Source of the DNA: Pseudovirgaria hyperparasitica
Taxonomy: Eukaryota; Ascomycota; Dothideomycetes; Acrospermales; Acrospermaceae
Length of the DNA stretch: 23,366 nt
NCBI RefSeq assembly: GCF_010093815.1
Contig: NW_022985567.1
Location: 1-23,366 of the forward strand
Reading direction: 5' to 3'
Part shown: in pieces, positions 1 to 8,993 of the stretch
Layout of the letters: every line of letters starts with the position of its first letter
Position numbering within the stretch: the first letter of the stretch is position 1
The notes under the pieces: generated by a model
Told to the model about the DNA's origin: nothing
The model's input: only the letters and a program-made list of their open reading frames with translations
The model's database searches: none
Program-made: the position numbers and the translations under genes

Positions 1-124
1 TATATATATATATATATATTAGAAGTTATTATACTTAGTATACTCTATTAATTAATGTCTATAGATTACTATATCGCCCTAAATTAACTAGTTTTAGTCC
101 CTTAGAGTGTTCTAGATTTCTCTC
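1..124 (-). mobile_element. 5' end of a LINE copy (LINE-F), running off the left edge
   Basis: This stretch is the reverse complement of 3411-3534, the 5' end of LINE-B, with about one mismatch over more than 100 bases. It is therefore the first ~120 bases of the same non-LTR family in minus orientation, read leftward out of the window. It holds 5' UTR only, ending in a (TA)n run at 1-20 that LINE-B also has at 3519-3540. The junction at about 124/125 is where similarity to the LINE-B start stops and LINE 3' sequence in the opposite orientation begins. The arrangement copies that of LINE-C inside LINE-B, so LINE-F probably inserted into LINE-E. Its other end and target duplication lie outside the window. 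Confidence 0.8.
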
Positions 125-438
125 TATCTCTATAGTATAAAGTATATAGCTAAAGAGATATAATATAGTACTATCTTATAATATATCTAAACCTCTATAT
201 ATAGAGATAATTACTTATCTATATAATAAGGACCTCTAATATTATATAGTAGCTTAATAAGTACTCTAAGAAGATTACCTAGTAGATACTTATATATCTC
301 CCTCTCCCTTAATATTAATAGACCTAGATATATATACTAGAAGTAACTAGATATATACTAGATAGACCCTAGTATACGCTAGAAGAACCCTAGGAGAACT
401 CTAATTATTAGTTAAGGGTAACCCTAATTATTAGTTAA
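125..438 (+). pseudogene. LINE-E ORF2, C-terminal fragment
   Basis: One frame (codons at 127, 130 and so on) reads through as the extreme C-terminus of the LINE ORF2 protein. It matches the other copies residue by residue apart from RIP changes. The end of the conserved domain reads like ILIYLPLP at about 290-310, against ITYLPLL in LINE-A. After it the frame stays open, except for TAG/TAA at expected Trp/Gln sites, through a degenerate TRYxxEE-type repeat to a TAA at 436-438. This is the part downstream of the Cys/His region, with no catalytic residues. The true stop of the ancestral protein is uncertain because RIP-made and original stops look alike. Confidence 0.65.
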
Positions 439-447
439 GGGTAACCC
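402..447 (+). repeat. 2 x 23-bp tandem duplication of the LINE palindrome arm
   Basis: Two identical 23-bp units (402-424 and 425-447), each containing TTATTAGTTAAGGG followed by TAACCC. A partial opposite arm follows (CCCTTAACTTATAA, about 445-458). The other LINE copies have one palindrome at this place, so the duplication is private to LINE-E. Confidence 0.85.
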
Positions 448-654
448 TTAACTTATAACCCCTATACTCTATATATACTACCTAAGTATAAAATAATAGT
501 ACTATAGGTTATAGGCCTATAGATATTTCTAATAGCTATATACTTAAGATAATATAAAGGTTTAATAAGATATAGTTATAGAGAGAAGGGAGGTTTTCCT
601 TTTATAAAGGTTTCTTCTTATATAATAGCTTAGACTAGAGAAGGTATATATCTA

Positions 655-671
655 TAGAGTAAACTACTCTA
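655..671 (+). other. LINE 3'-terminal hairpin (LINE-E)
   Basis: TAGAGTA and TACTCTA form a perfect 7-bp stem around the loop AAC, about 15 bases before the (TTA)n tail. The same stem is in LINE-B, LINE-A and LINE-C at the same place. A role in recognition of the RNA 3' end by the reverse transcriptase is inferred from position only. Confidence 0.6.
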
Positions 672-684
672 CCTAGTTATATAA

Positions 685-723
<39 letters not shown>
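685..723 (+). repeat. (TTA)n tail of LINE-E
   Basis: About 13 uninterrupted TTA/ATT units at the LINE 3' end, joined directly to copia integrase codons. The family uses a trinucleotide tail where most LINEs use poly(A). RIP could have produced it from (TTG)n. Confidence 0.85.
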
Positions 724-724
<1 letters not shown>

Positions 725-1595
725 CTTTATAACTTATTTAGATAGTTATTCTAAATATCTAGAGATAGATATTATAAAAAATAGAGATAAGAATTTCTTA
801 ATTACTAAGAATTATATTACTAGATAAGAAAACTAGTCTAATAGTAATAAAGTAAAGAGATTCTATTCTAATAATACTAGAGAGTATAAATTATTATTAT
901 ATAAGTCTTATTTTAATAAAAAAGGTATAGAATATACCTATATATATCCTTATAGTCTAGAATAGAACTCTAAAGTAGAGAGAATTAATAGAATATTACT
1001 TAATAAAGTTAGATTATTACTTTATTAAGCTAATTTACCTTATTATTACTAGACTAAAGCTCTATTAGCTATGTATTATCTATATAATAGAATACTATAT
1101 TCTAGTATAGAATATAAAACTCCCTATAAACTTAAATATAGTAAAAAACTAATTATTATATATATAAAAGTATATGGTTCTAGAGTATATAAAAAAGAAT
1201 ATATATCTAAGAATAAGCTAGAGCCTAGAAGTAGTTTATATTATCTTATAAACTATAATAATAATAATTAGTATAAATTACTTAATATTAGTAATAATAC
1301 TACTATATAGGCTAAAGATATTACTATACTAGAGAGTACTTTTTATAATAAAAGTTAAAAACTCTACTTAGACTCTCTAGAATAAGAGTCTATATATAGA
1401 GAACTAAGTAAAGATAAATTAGAAGAAGACGAAAATTACATAGATAATAAGTCTATATATAATTTAAATACTCCTAAAATTACAGCCGAATCGGGTGAAA
1501 ATTATAGTTAGAATTAATTTACGAAAAATAGAGAAAATCAAATTAACCTAGACTCTCTAGAGGGTCTAGAGACTCTAGATAATCTAGATAGTCTA
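723..1595 (+). pseudogene. pol: Copia pol: integrase, C-terminal two thirds
   Basis: Frame starting at 723 reads YFITYLDSYSKYLEI, the sequence after the first catalytic Asp of a copia integrase core. It continues to SNNTREYK near 870-893, where the family has SDNAGEYK, so the second catalytic Asp is Asn. Then follow the GIEY..PYSPEQNSKVERINR block with the third catalytic Glu (about 930-990) and the conserved KVYGSRVYKK / KLEPRS..YYLIGY C-terminal region (1071-1270). The only open ATG stretch, 1071-1271, is a piece of this gene and not a gene of its own. Every stop falls where Gln or Trp is expected. The gene then enters an acidic linker and loses frame near 1595. Confidence 0.9.
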
Positions 1596-1597
1596 TA

Positions 1598-3307
1598 GAC
1601 TCTATTAATTTAGATTTAGAAGACGAATTAGCTTATACTAATAATAGTAATATTAGTTCTAATGCTATATGTTATTATACTTATAATAGTCTATTTGAAT
1701 TTAGTACTTATAATATATCCTTAGATATTATAGAGCCTAAATCATATAAATAAGCTATAAAAAGTACACATGCTATAGAATGGAAAAATACTACTATTAA
1801 GGAGTATAATAACTTATTAAGTTAAAATACATAGGATTTAGTAGATAAACCTAATGGTTCTACTAATATAATCTCTAGTAGATAGGTATTTAAACTTAAA
1901 TTAAACCTAGATAATACCATTAATAAGTATAAAGCTAGATAGGTAGCTAGAGGTTTTCTATAAAAATATAGAATAGATTATCTAGAAACCTTTACTTATA
2001 CTATAAGACCTATAGTAATTCGTTTATTACTACTTATAGACGGGTTATATAACCTTAAAATACATTAATAGGACTTTAAATTAGCTTTTCCTAATGCTAG
2101 ATTAAAGAAAACTATATATATATACTAGCTAGAGGGGTTTAGAGACTCTAATTACCCTAATAGAGTTAATAAATTAAATAGAGCTTTATATGGACTTAAG
2201 TAATTAGCTAGAGAGTAGTAAGATCTACTTAAGGATATATTAATATTCTTAAAGTTTACTTAAATTATAGCTAAAAATACAGTCTATATTAGAGATAATC
2301 TAATTATTTTAGCCTATATAGACGATATATTAGTTTTTATACCTAATATTAAAGATATAGATAACTTCTATTTAGAGATAACTAAGTACTCTAGATTAGA
2401 TATATCTAATCTAGAGTAAGCTAAATATTATTTAGGAATAGAAATAAAGGGAGATAGAACTAAAGGTTATATTATATTATCTTAATCTTCTTTTATTAAG
2501 AACTTATTAATTAAGTTTAATAAAGAGAATATAAAGCTATCTAAAATACCTTTATCTCTAGGTATTTAATTAGATAAAATCTAATTATAAGCTAAATTAA
2601 AAGATATTAGATAATTTTAAAGGGAAATTAGTTCTCTTATCTATATAACTAGTCTAACTAGATATAACCTAAAATATCTAGTAGGCTATCTAGCTAGATT
2701 TATATCTAATCTAAGTCTAGAATACTTTAAAGCCTTAAATAAGCTATAGTAATATATATTATTTTCTAAGGATTTAGAAATAGAGCTCTATATTAATAGA
2801 GACTCTATTAAATCTAATAATATAATAGCTAAAGGCTATATAGACTTAGATTAGGGGGGGAATATATCTAGAAAAAGTACTACTAGATATATATTCCTTA
2901 TAGGGAATAGCCCTATCTCCTAGAATTTAAAATTATAAAAAACTATAGTACTTAGTTTCTATAAGGCTAAATATATAGCCCTTAAGGAAGTAACTAAGGA
3001 ATTATTATATATTAAGTCTCTTATTACTTAAATTCCTATATTAAATAATATAGAGATTAAGGACTTATATATAGATAATTAATTAGCTATAGAAATTATA
3101 AAGAATCTAGCCTATTATACTAGAACTAAGTATATAGATATTTAATACCATTTTATTAGAGATAATTACCTAAGAAAGGTAATTAATCTAATATATATAA
3201 ATACTAAGAACTAAATAGTAGATAGTCTAACTAAGGTAGTTAACTACTCTATATAGAAGTATTCTATAGACTCTTTTAATTTAATTAATAGAGCTAAAAA
3301 CCTATAA
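1598..3307 (+). pseudogene. pol: Copia pol: reverse transcriptase and RNase H
   Basis: A single frame of about 570 codons, shifted relative to integrase, with no further frameshift. Reverse transcriptase starts near WKNTTIKEYNNLL (1781). It has KAR(W)VARGF and IDYLETF (about 1930-1995), DFKLAFPNA for the catalytic motif A Asp (about 2070-2098), LYGLK(Q) (about 2190), and an intact YIDDIL motif C at 2315-2332. RNase H shows STTRYIFLIGN, AKYIALKEV and TRTKYIDI(Q)YHFIRDN (about 2870-3170), and it ends with LTKVV and a stop around 3305. The motif C Asp residues survive because neither follows a T. The protein would be dead: dozens of Gln/Trp codons are stops. Confidence 0.92.
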
Positions 3308-3349
3308 AAATAAAAAAATAGTATAAAAGATATATATATATATATATAG

Positions 3350-3410
3350 ATTAAGGGGGTATATAAGTTTTATATATATAATAACCTTATAATCTATTAT
3401 ATATAATATA
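3350..3410 (+). repeat. Copia polypurine tract and start of 3' LTR
   Basis: TTAAGGGGG at about 3351-3359, shortly after the pol stop, has the place and form of the plus-strand primer. The LTR would begin at about 3360 with TATATAAG, which could be a RIP-altered TGTATAAG. About 50 bases later LINE-B interrupts it; the LTR resumes at 19499. The left LTR is outside the window, so the boundary is inferred. Confidence 0.6.
3395..3410 (+). repeat. Target-site duplication of LINE-B, left copy
   Basis: TATTATATATAATATA, identical to 19483-19498. It flanks the reassembled LINE-B. The sequence is low in complexity, so chance agreement is possible, but both copies sit exactly at the element ends. Confidence 0.75.
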
Positions 3411-3570
3411 GAGAGAAATCTAGAACACTCTAAGGGACTAAAACTAGTTAATTTAGGGCGATATAGTAATCTATAGATATTAATTAATAGAGTATACTAA
3501 GTATAATAACTTCTAATATATATATATATATATATATATAGTATATAATATATAATAGTACTAATATATA
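3411..3570 (+). mobile_element. LINE-B segment 1 of 3: 5' UTR
   Basis: The segment begins GAGAGAAATC directly after the target duplication and matches, in opposite orientation, the 5' ends of LINE-A (8700-8862) and LINE-C (about 18360-18519). The shared core includes ACTAGTTAATT and the region ending in TACTAATATATA. It is interrupted at 3570 by LINE-A; the LINE-B sequence resumes at 8863 with the duplicated target and runs on collinearly with LINE-C's own 5' UTR. No coding sequence. Confidence 0.85.
3556..3570 (+). repeat. Target-site duplication of LINE-A, left copy
   Basis: TAGTACTAATATATA, identical over 15 bp to 8863-8877. It stands directly before the LINE-A tail. Confidence 0.92.
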
Positions 3571-3598
3571 ATAATAATAATAATATTATATAACTAGG

Positions 3599-3613
3599 TA
3601 GAGTAGTACTCTA
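3599..3613 (-). other. LINE 3'-terminal hairpin (LINE-A)
   Basis: In element direction TAGAGTA, one base, TACTCTA, close to the (TTA)n tail. The stem is kept in all four 3' ends of the window although the loop differs. A second small inverted repeat (CCC, short loop, GGG) lies just 5' to it at about 3646-3657. Confidence 0.55.
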
Positions 3614-3808
3614 TAGGCCTATGCCTCCTCTAGTCTAGACTACTATATAAGAAGAAACCCAAGAGGGGAAAACTTCCTTATATCGATAATTACATCTCGT
3701 TAAACCTTTATTTCTTCTTAAGTATATAGCTATAGGGTATACCTATTAGCCTATAGCCTATATTACCGTTATTTTACCCTTAGGTAGCACGTGTAGGTAC
3801 GGAGGTTA

Positions 3809-6800
3809 TTAGTTAAGGGGTTCTTCCGGCATATACCGGGTTTCCTCTAATGTATACCGGGTTTCTTCCGGTATATATTTCCGGGTCTACTAGAATTAGA
3901 GGAGTGGTAGGTATGTAATTATCCACCGGGCGATATTCTTAGGGTACTTATTAAGCCATCGTACGATATCGGAGATTCTTATTATATAGATAAGCTTCTA
4001 CCTTTATATATAAAGATTAGGGTATATTATAAGATAGTAGCGTATTATATCTCTCCGGCTATATATCTTATACTATAGAGACACGTCGGGGACGCCTCTC
4101 TTATAGAGGTAGTATAGAAGTTCTATAGCGCCCGTTCGGGCTTAGAGGAGTATAGATATCTAGGCCTTTATAAGCCCTTTATATATCTATTTACTCGGCT
4201 CCTTCTATAGTTCTTAGATCTACTCTAGATATCTATTCTACTAGAAGGCCTACTAGGCCCGGAGTATCTCTTTCTACTTATCTTAGATCTACAACCATAT
4301 ACTTCGTCCAAGCTCTTAAAGGCTCTATTAGTCTAGAAGGGTATCTAGGTTATCCTTAATCTCTTATACTACTTAGTTTAAGTCTATTTCTATTAGGTAC
4401 TTATACTATAGTTAAGTCCGGCCTATATATAAGAGTACTTAGTAGTATACGCTAACTCACGCGCGTAGCGCGGCGAAGGTATATTCTATATTTTCTATAC
4501 GTTCCTATACTTATTATTTAGTAAAGTATACTACCCTCTATGTCTAGTAGAAGTTATATATACTTATAATATCTATCTCGCGTCGTAGTAGCACCGTGTT
4601 AGTAGCTTTATATACGCCTAATATAAGATAGAGTATATAGTTCTATATGGATTCGAGCTTTATTCGTCTAGTCTATATAAGGGCCGTGTACTAGTACTCG
4701 TGTCCGTACGTAAAGGCGGGTCGTGCTATAGATATATATAGCTAGCGTGCCTTATCCCGGGCGGTTCTCTACGTAGAGGCCGTAATCTAGCGTATAGCGG
4801 CTTCTATCTAGAGGGCCCTAGAAACGGCGTATGCTACCTATGGTCCCTATTTAAGCTTATTATTAATTATAACGCCGAGTGCGCGTATGCTTTATGTCGG
4901 CGGTTTGTCAAAGGCGTCTATTCTAGGGCGTTACTTGCCTTCCCTAGTAGCCTATTTCCTATAGCGGTTAATAAAGTATATAAGTTAGTACTTTTCGGGG
5001 GCGAACTTTACTCTATAGCGCTTTACCTATTAGATGTATCTTCCGTAGTCTTATTCGAGTCGTCTATATGTTTAGCTAGTATTATTATTAATAGCTAGAA
5101 GGTATGTATCGTCTACGTATCCTACTACCTCTATATATTATAATCCCTAGAGGAGGTCTATAGTAAAGAAGATGAAGAGAATCGGGGAGATAGTACTTCC
5201 TTATAGGATGCCGTAAGCCGTCTTCTCGTACTTACTTCGATATCCGGGGATATATATCTAGGTAACTCTTTCGGCGAGGAAGGACTATATAAACCGCGTA
5301 ATCCACGCGGGTATACGCCTCTTCCGTAAGTTATAGATAAGTCTCGTGTGGTTTACTTTATTAAATACGCCGGCCATGTTAAGGGAGAGTAGCGTTACTA
5401 TACGTCCCTACTTCTATATAGTCTAGACGACTTTAAGGATATATTAGATAGTGGTAATTAGGGAGCTTCTAGCCTTCGCCTTCTGGTTTACTAGGAGGAG
5501 GTTATATTCCTATACTACGGCGCTTATCTTCTTCGCGATCATAGTCTCTAGTATCTTTCTAAGATAGAAGAGAAGGGCGATTAGCCTCTATCCTTTCGGG
5601 GAGCTAGGGTTCTTCCCTAGTTTCGGGAGTATAATAGTATAGACGGCCCGGAAGCTTTAGGGGTGGTATCCGTTCTTAATATATGCTTAAAATATATAAC
5701 TAATAAGCGGTAGGGTAGCTAGTATAGTATGTTTAAGGTATCTATTCGGTATCCTATCCGGTCTAGGTGCCTTATTATTCGGGAGTACTTTAATAGTATC
5801 GAGTATATCCTCCTTAGTAACCTCTTAGGGGATATTAATTACGTCTAGATATTTAGTATTATTAATATCTAATAGGTCTACTAGCTCCGGGAGGGGGAAT
5901 ATAACTTTATATAAGATCTCCGTCTTCTCCGGGCTTATAGAGTATATTCTCTCTTAGTATATTAGGGGAGGTATTAGTAGCGGCGGTATCGGCGCGTCTA
6001 CACCCTTAGCCTACTTTACTATATACTATAGCCCTACGGCTTACCGTGTATATTTATCGGTAATTATACGCTATTATTTTCGTCGTTTATTACGGAGGGC
6101 CCTATCACGATATCGTACTACTTCCTTCTACTCTTCCCACGCCTTAGTCGTCCGGATATAGTATACACGTGTATATAGTCTACGGGCGTCTCTTCTATAC
6201 TCTCGTATTTAAGGTATACCCCTCGCTTCTAGGGGTCTATACGTTCAGTATAGCACATATTTATCTCTTATAGCTTAATATACTTAAAGGAGGACTTACA
6301 CGGCCTTATCTATGGCTAGGCCGTTAGATACGTCGACTATAGAGGGGTCTAGAATTACCGATTCTAGGTCCTCTAGGTATTTATCCTAATTAGTATCCTT
6401 CTATAGCTATTTCCTATATTATTCGTTAAGAGTAGAGACGTCTATTACGGTTTCCATATATTCGTGGTCGGAGTCCGTCTATATCCGGCTCGGGCGGTAG
6501 TACTATACTCTATGGCTAATGTACTCGGTAGCGAGGGTAAGATCGAGCGTAGACCCGTTCTTATCCTATTTATATTTCCTCTAGGTAATCTACCCTATAG
6601 GTGTAAGGAGGTATAGAAAGTCATAGTACCGTGTATATAGTTCCCTTACTCTAAGTTCTTCTCTCGCGACGGCTAGGCCTCTCTACTACCTATGGTAGAG
6701 ATTAAAGTCGCCTAGGAGGATATATTATCCCGGCGTTATAGTGCCCTCGAGTATATTATCTAGCGTAAGCGATCGCTATTAATTATAGATATTATAGATA

Positions 6801-7110
6801 TAGAGAGGCCCTATACTTATCTAGAGATATAGTATTATCCGGAGGTTATTACGTTCGGTATAAGACCATTCTAAGAGTGGGATCAACTTATATATATAAA
6901 ACATAACTCTCCTATCCGGGCCCGTAGGGTAGATAGTATAGTATCCTAGGTATATTATTGGCTTATTAGTTTGGTAGTGTTTATATAGTTCCTAGATAGC
7001 TATTATTACGGCTCCTGTCTCTTCTAGAAGCGTCGCTTGGTTTTCTCGTTTATATTATACGTTCGTCTATATAATAATAAGTATATCTTATGCCCTTATT
7101 AGGTGCTAGG
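3809..7110 (-). pseudogene. LINE-A ORF2: endonuclease / reverse transcriptase
   Basis: ORF2 of the LINE nicks target DNA and copies its RNA there. Reading leftward from about 7110: NV(Q)YKREN and ATLLEE, then AVIIAI(Q)E (about 7000-7065), the endonuclease start. Next LLGDFNLYH (about 6680-6705) and SDHEYIETVIDVS (about 6440-6470), both with endonuclease residues intact. Reverse transcriptase has SLNMAGVFNKVNH at about 5350-5382, where the motif A Asp is Asn because TTTGAT became TTTAAT, then GSTISPILF and an intact YVDD at about 5112-5123. The C-terminus has ARTGAIELLYYLYKRGVPDVS and a region typical of the LINE Cys/His tail (about 4060-4130), with RWIITYLPLL near 3900. Frames hold throughout; stops sit at Gln/Trp. 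The end is uncertain: conserved sequence stops near 3893, but the frame stays open to TAA at 3809. Confidence 0.85.
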
Positions 7111-8480
7111 GAAAGTTCGAGTCTATATGTTAGTGGCGCTAAGGCGTGATTATCCTTGCGCGGTAGCGGCTTTGAGTATGCCCTAGGGTCGGCCTATCTT
7201 TCTCTATATAGTATACTATTACGCGTTATTCTCTCCCCTTCGGGGGGTGGTTACTAGATTTATAAGTAAAGTTAGGGATAGCGGCGAGGGTAGCGAGGGC
7301 CTTATAGCTTAGTATATCTACCTCGCCTCTCTTATCTTTATCGCGTTAATATATTCTATAATCTACTTACGTTTCGTGCACGTTACCGACTAGGATAGGT
7401 ATTTCCCATCGTAGTTAGAGTACTTAGCGGTGTCCCTATCTCGCGTCTCATCGCTCTGCGTCTTATAAGGGTATTCCTTAGTATTATAGCCCTGTTTATA
7501 CCACCTATAGGCGGTCTTCTAAGAGTACCTCTACCTAGTATACCTATATCCTTAATAGTTAAAGTATTACGTCATTACCTATGCTCTATCCTATGGTTCC
7601 GCCGTAAGTAGCTCTCCTTTAGCTAGGAAGCCCTCCTACGTTATTCTATAGACGAGAGCGGGGTCCCTAAGCTCTACTATTATAGTAGAGTGCTTTTTCG
7701 ATTTTATCTTAATCCCTTAGACGTTCTTCTACCACGCCTTCGCGATCTTAATCCTAGGGTACTTCGGTTTATTAGATTACTCTATTCGCTTAATATCGTC
7801 TTCTCTAATAACGTGTCCTCGGACAGGGACGGTATATATCTATATCGGGTACGTGGTTACGCGGACGGACACGCTAGGGAAGATATTATTAATCGCGTTC
7901 GGGTCGCGTGAGATAGTCTACTAGGCCGTGTTAGTAGTAGTAGTTAGTACTATACCTCCTAGGGTAAGTTTAGCGGCTACTATATTTAACTATATCCCTT
8001 TCTATTTATTAATCTTATTTATAATATCCTTTAGGGACGCTTACTAGACTTATATAAGTACTTCTTCATTCTAGATAGTAACTTATATACTATATACCCC
8101 GTCCGTAGGTGCCCTTAGTGTTTTAGCTAATATAGCTATTCCGCTTATAGGTGCGGTGACCTATGCCCACGTGCTAGGGCGTTTTCCCTAGGTAAGGCCC
8201 TCCTAGATCCTCTATAGGCTGGCCTCTATACGATCTAGTCTAGATTCCGGGTCTAGTTCTAGCGTCTATTTTACTTCTATAGTAAGCTCTCTAATATTCC
8301 GGACAAGGTTCCGGAAGATACTAAGGAGGGCTATTTCTCCCTTCTCGACTTCTCCCTCTATACGTACTACCTAGTAGTTAATCTTATCTAGGAGGGTCTC
8401 CCCGGGTAGAGTCCCCTCCGTCTCTATTATCTATAGTATTATACGCCCTTAGTTATTCGTCGTTTATTAGACGGGGGTTT
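7090..8480 (-). pseudogene. LINE-A ORF1: gag-like RNA-binding protein with CCHC knuckles
   Basis: One continuous frame reads from about 8480 to 7090 if TAA/TAG are taken as Gln/Trp. The N-terminal part (about 8440-7900) is hydrophilic, with LTIEVK(W)TLELDPESRLDR followed by an Ala/Ile/Thr-rich stretch. The middle has the SRDPNAINNIFPSVSVRVTT block (about 7880-7825). Near 7555-7400 come three retroviral-type zinc knuckles, with Cys mostly changed to Tyr and His to Tyr: (Q)YFNY(Q)GYRYTR(W)RY, YR(W)Y-KQGYNTKEY and KYSNYDGKY, ancestrally C-x2-C-x3/4-H-x4-C. The likely role is nucleic-acid binding in the LINE particle. The ATG start is not visible; ATG itself is a RIP target (ATG to ATA). The C-terminus appears to overlap the start of ORF2. 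Confidence 0.8.
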
Positions 8481-8862
8481 AATCGTCCTAGGATATACCG
8501 CTATATAGCCGTTTCTACCGTACTAGTATTAGGGGTATACCCGGTGGAAGCTAAGGTACGTCGGTGCCTAAGGCCGCTATGATTATTAGTAAAGGGCTAC
8601 CCGTAACTAATAAAAAGGGGGTCGGCGTATTAGTATTTATTAGAGATAGTCTATGCTCGTGTCATCGAAGAGCCTTCGAGCGTATATATATAGCGTCTCT
8701 ATACGTCGGTATCGTCGTGTATTATACGCTGCACGTACGTACGTGTATTGGAGGTTATTATACTCGGTGTACTCTATCGTTTAATATATATAGATCGCTA
8801 TATTACCCCGAATTGACTAGTTTAGTCCGTTAGGGTGTAAGCCTCTAATTCCGTGTACTATT
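8481..8862 (-). other. LINE-A 5' UTR
   Basis: About 380 bases between the element start (8862) and the likely start of ORF1, conserved in LINE-C. It contains an imperfect palindrome (8583-8613), a G5 run beside it and a conserved start region with ACTAGT. An open plus-strand frame here (8564-8833) also occurs in LINE-C (18293-18499), but it is antisense and follows from the copies being homologous. An internal promoter is expected for LINEs but no specific motif is seen. Confidence 0.6.
8583..8613 (-). repeat. Palindrome in LINE-A 5' UTR
   Basis: Arms TTATTAGTAAAGGG and CCCGTAACTAATAA around a 3-base spacer, with two mismatches. The same palindrome is perfect in LINE-C at 18250-18280 and decayed in LINE-B at 8963-8993. 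Confidence 0.85.
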
Positions 8863-8877
8863 TAGTACTAATATATA
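8863..8877 (+). repeat. Target-site duplication of LINE-A, right copy
   Basis: TAGTACTAATATATA, identical to 3556-3570. Confidence 0.92.
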
Positions 8878-8962
8878 GAGATACTATATATATATACTTA
8901 AAAAACTCTTTAGAGTAATAAGTATAGACTACTACTAATAAATACTAATATACTAACCCCCT

Positions 8963-8993
8963 TTACTAATTAAGAATAGCCCTTAACTAATAA
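8963..8993 (+). repeat. Decayed palindrome in LINE-B 5' UTR
   Basis: TTACTAATTAAGAA, a TAG spacer, then CCCTTAACTAATAA. Equivalent to the perfect palindrome at 18250-18280; one arm has taken several changes. Confidence 0.75.

Larger units (their letters stand above)
125..723 (+). mobile_element. 3' remainder of a LINE copy (LINE-E)
   Basis: The segment aligns with the 3' end of LINE-B (about 18930-19482) and, reversed, with the 3' ends of LINE-A and LINE-C. It contains the last part of ORF2, a short 3' UTR with two small hairpins, and a (TTA)n tail. It is cut at its left by LINE-F and at its right it meets copia integrase in frame, so LINE-E inserted into the copia pol gene. Its missing 5' part must lie left of the window. 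CpG is rarer here than in LINE-A or LINE-C, so it belongs to the older, more mutated layer. Confidence 0.85.
723..3410 (+). mobile_element. Ty1/copia retrotransposon, 5'-truncated here, interrupted in its 3' LTR
   Basis: The domain order integrase, reverse transcriptase, RNase H, polypurine tract, LTR is the copia (Pseudoviridae) order. The left edge is the LINE-E insertion inside the integrase core, so gag, protease and the first part of integrase lie left of the window. The right edge is the LINE-B insertion, marked by a 16-bp target duplication; the rest of the LTR resumes at 19499. RIP is heavy: Gln and Trp codons are nearly all TAA or TAG. Confidence 0.9.
3571..8862 (-). mobile_element. 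Full-length LINE (LINE-A), Tad1/I-like, inserted in LINE-B 5' UTR
   Basis: A 5292-bp non-LTR retrotransposon in minus orientation with exact 15-bp target duplications. In its own direction it has a 5' UTR (8862 to about 8480), ORF1 (gag-like, CCHC knuckles), ORF2 (endonuclease, reverse transcriptase, Cys/His C-terminus), a 3' UTR with hairpins, and a (TTA)n tail (TAA repeats at 3570-3584 as read on the plus strand). It is visibly richer in G+C and CpG than LINE-B, the element it sits in, yet equally poor in CpA/TpG. It is therefore younger but still RIP-mutated. LINE-C has nearly the same length (5285 bp). Assignment to the Tad1/I group rests on domain order, zinc knuckles and target duplications, not on a tree. 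Confidence 0.92.

Noticed and set aside
402-458. Telomere-like repeat (GGGTAACCCTAA)
   Set aside because: Only a partial match to TTAGGG units; it is the LINE palindrome duplicated once.
723-3307. Genetic code with TAA/TAG read as Gln, as in some ciliates
   Set aside because: TAG also stands for Trp, Cys/His/Asp sites are changed in the same dinucleotide contexts, and CA/TG are missing in non-coding parts as well. RIP explains all of it.
1-3534. DNA transposon with ~120-bp terminal inverted repeats
   Set aside because: The repeats are LINE 5' ends. The interior is a copia pol gene plus a LINE 3' end, with no transposase.
7690-7911. Open plus-strand frame of 73 codons
   Set aside because: Antisense to LINE-A ORF1, whose minus-strand frame has recognisable zinc knuckles.
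8564-8833. Open plus-strand frame of 89 codons, with a similar frame at 18293-18499
   Set aside because: Both lie antisense in the 5' UTR of LINE-A and LINE-C at the same position. Their likeness follows from the copies being homologous, and no known domain is seen.
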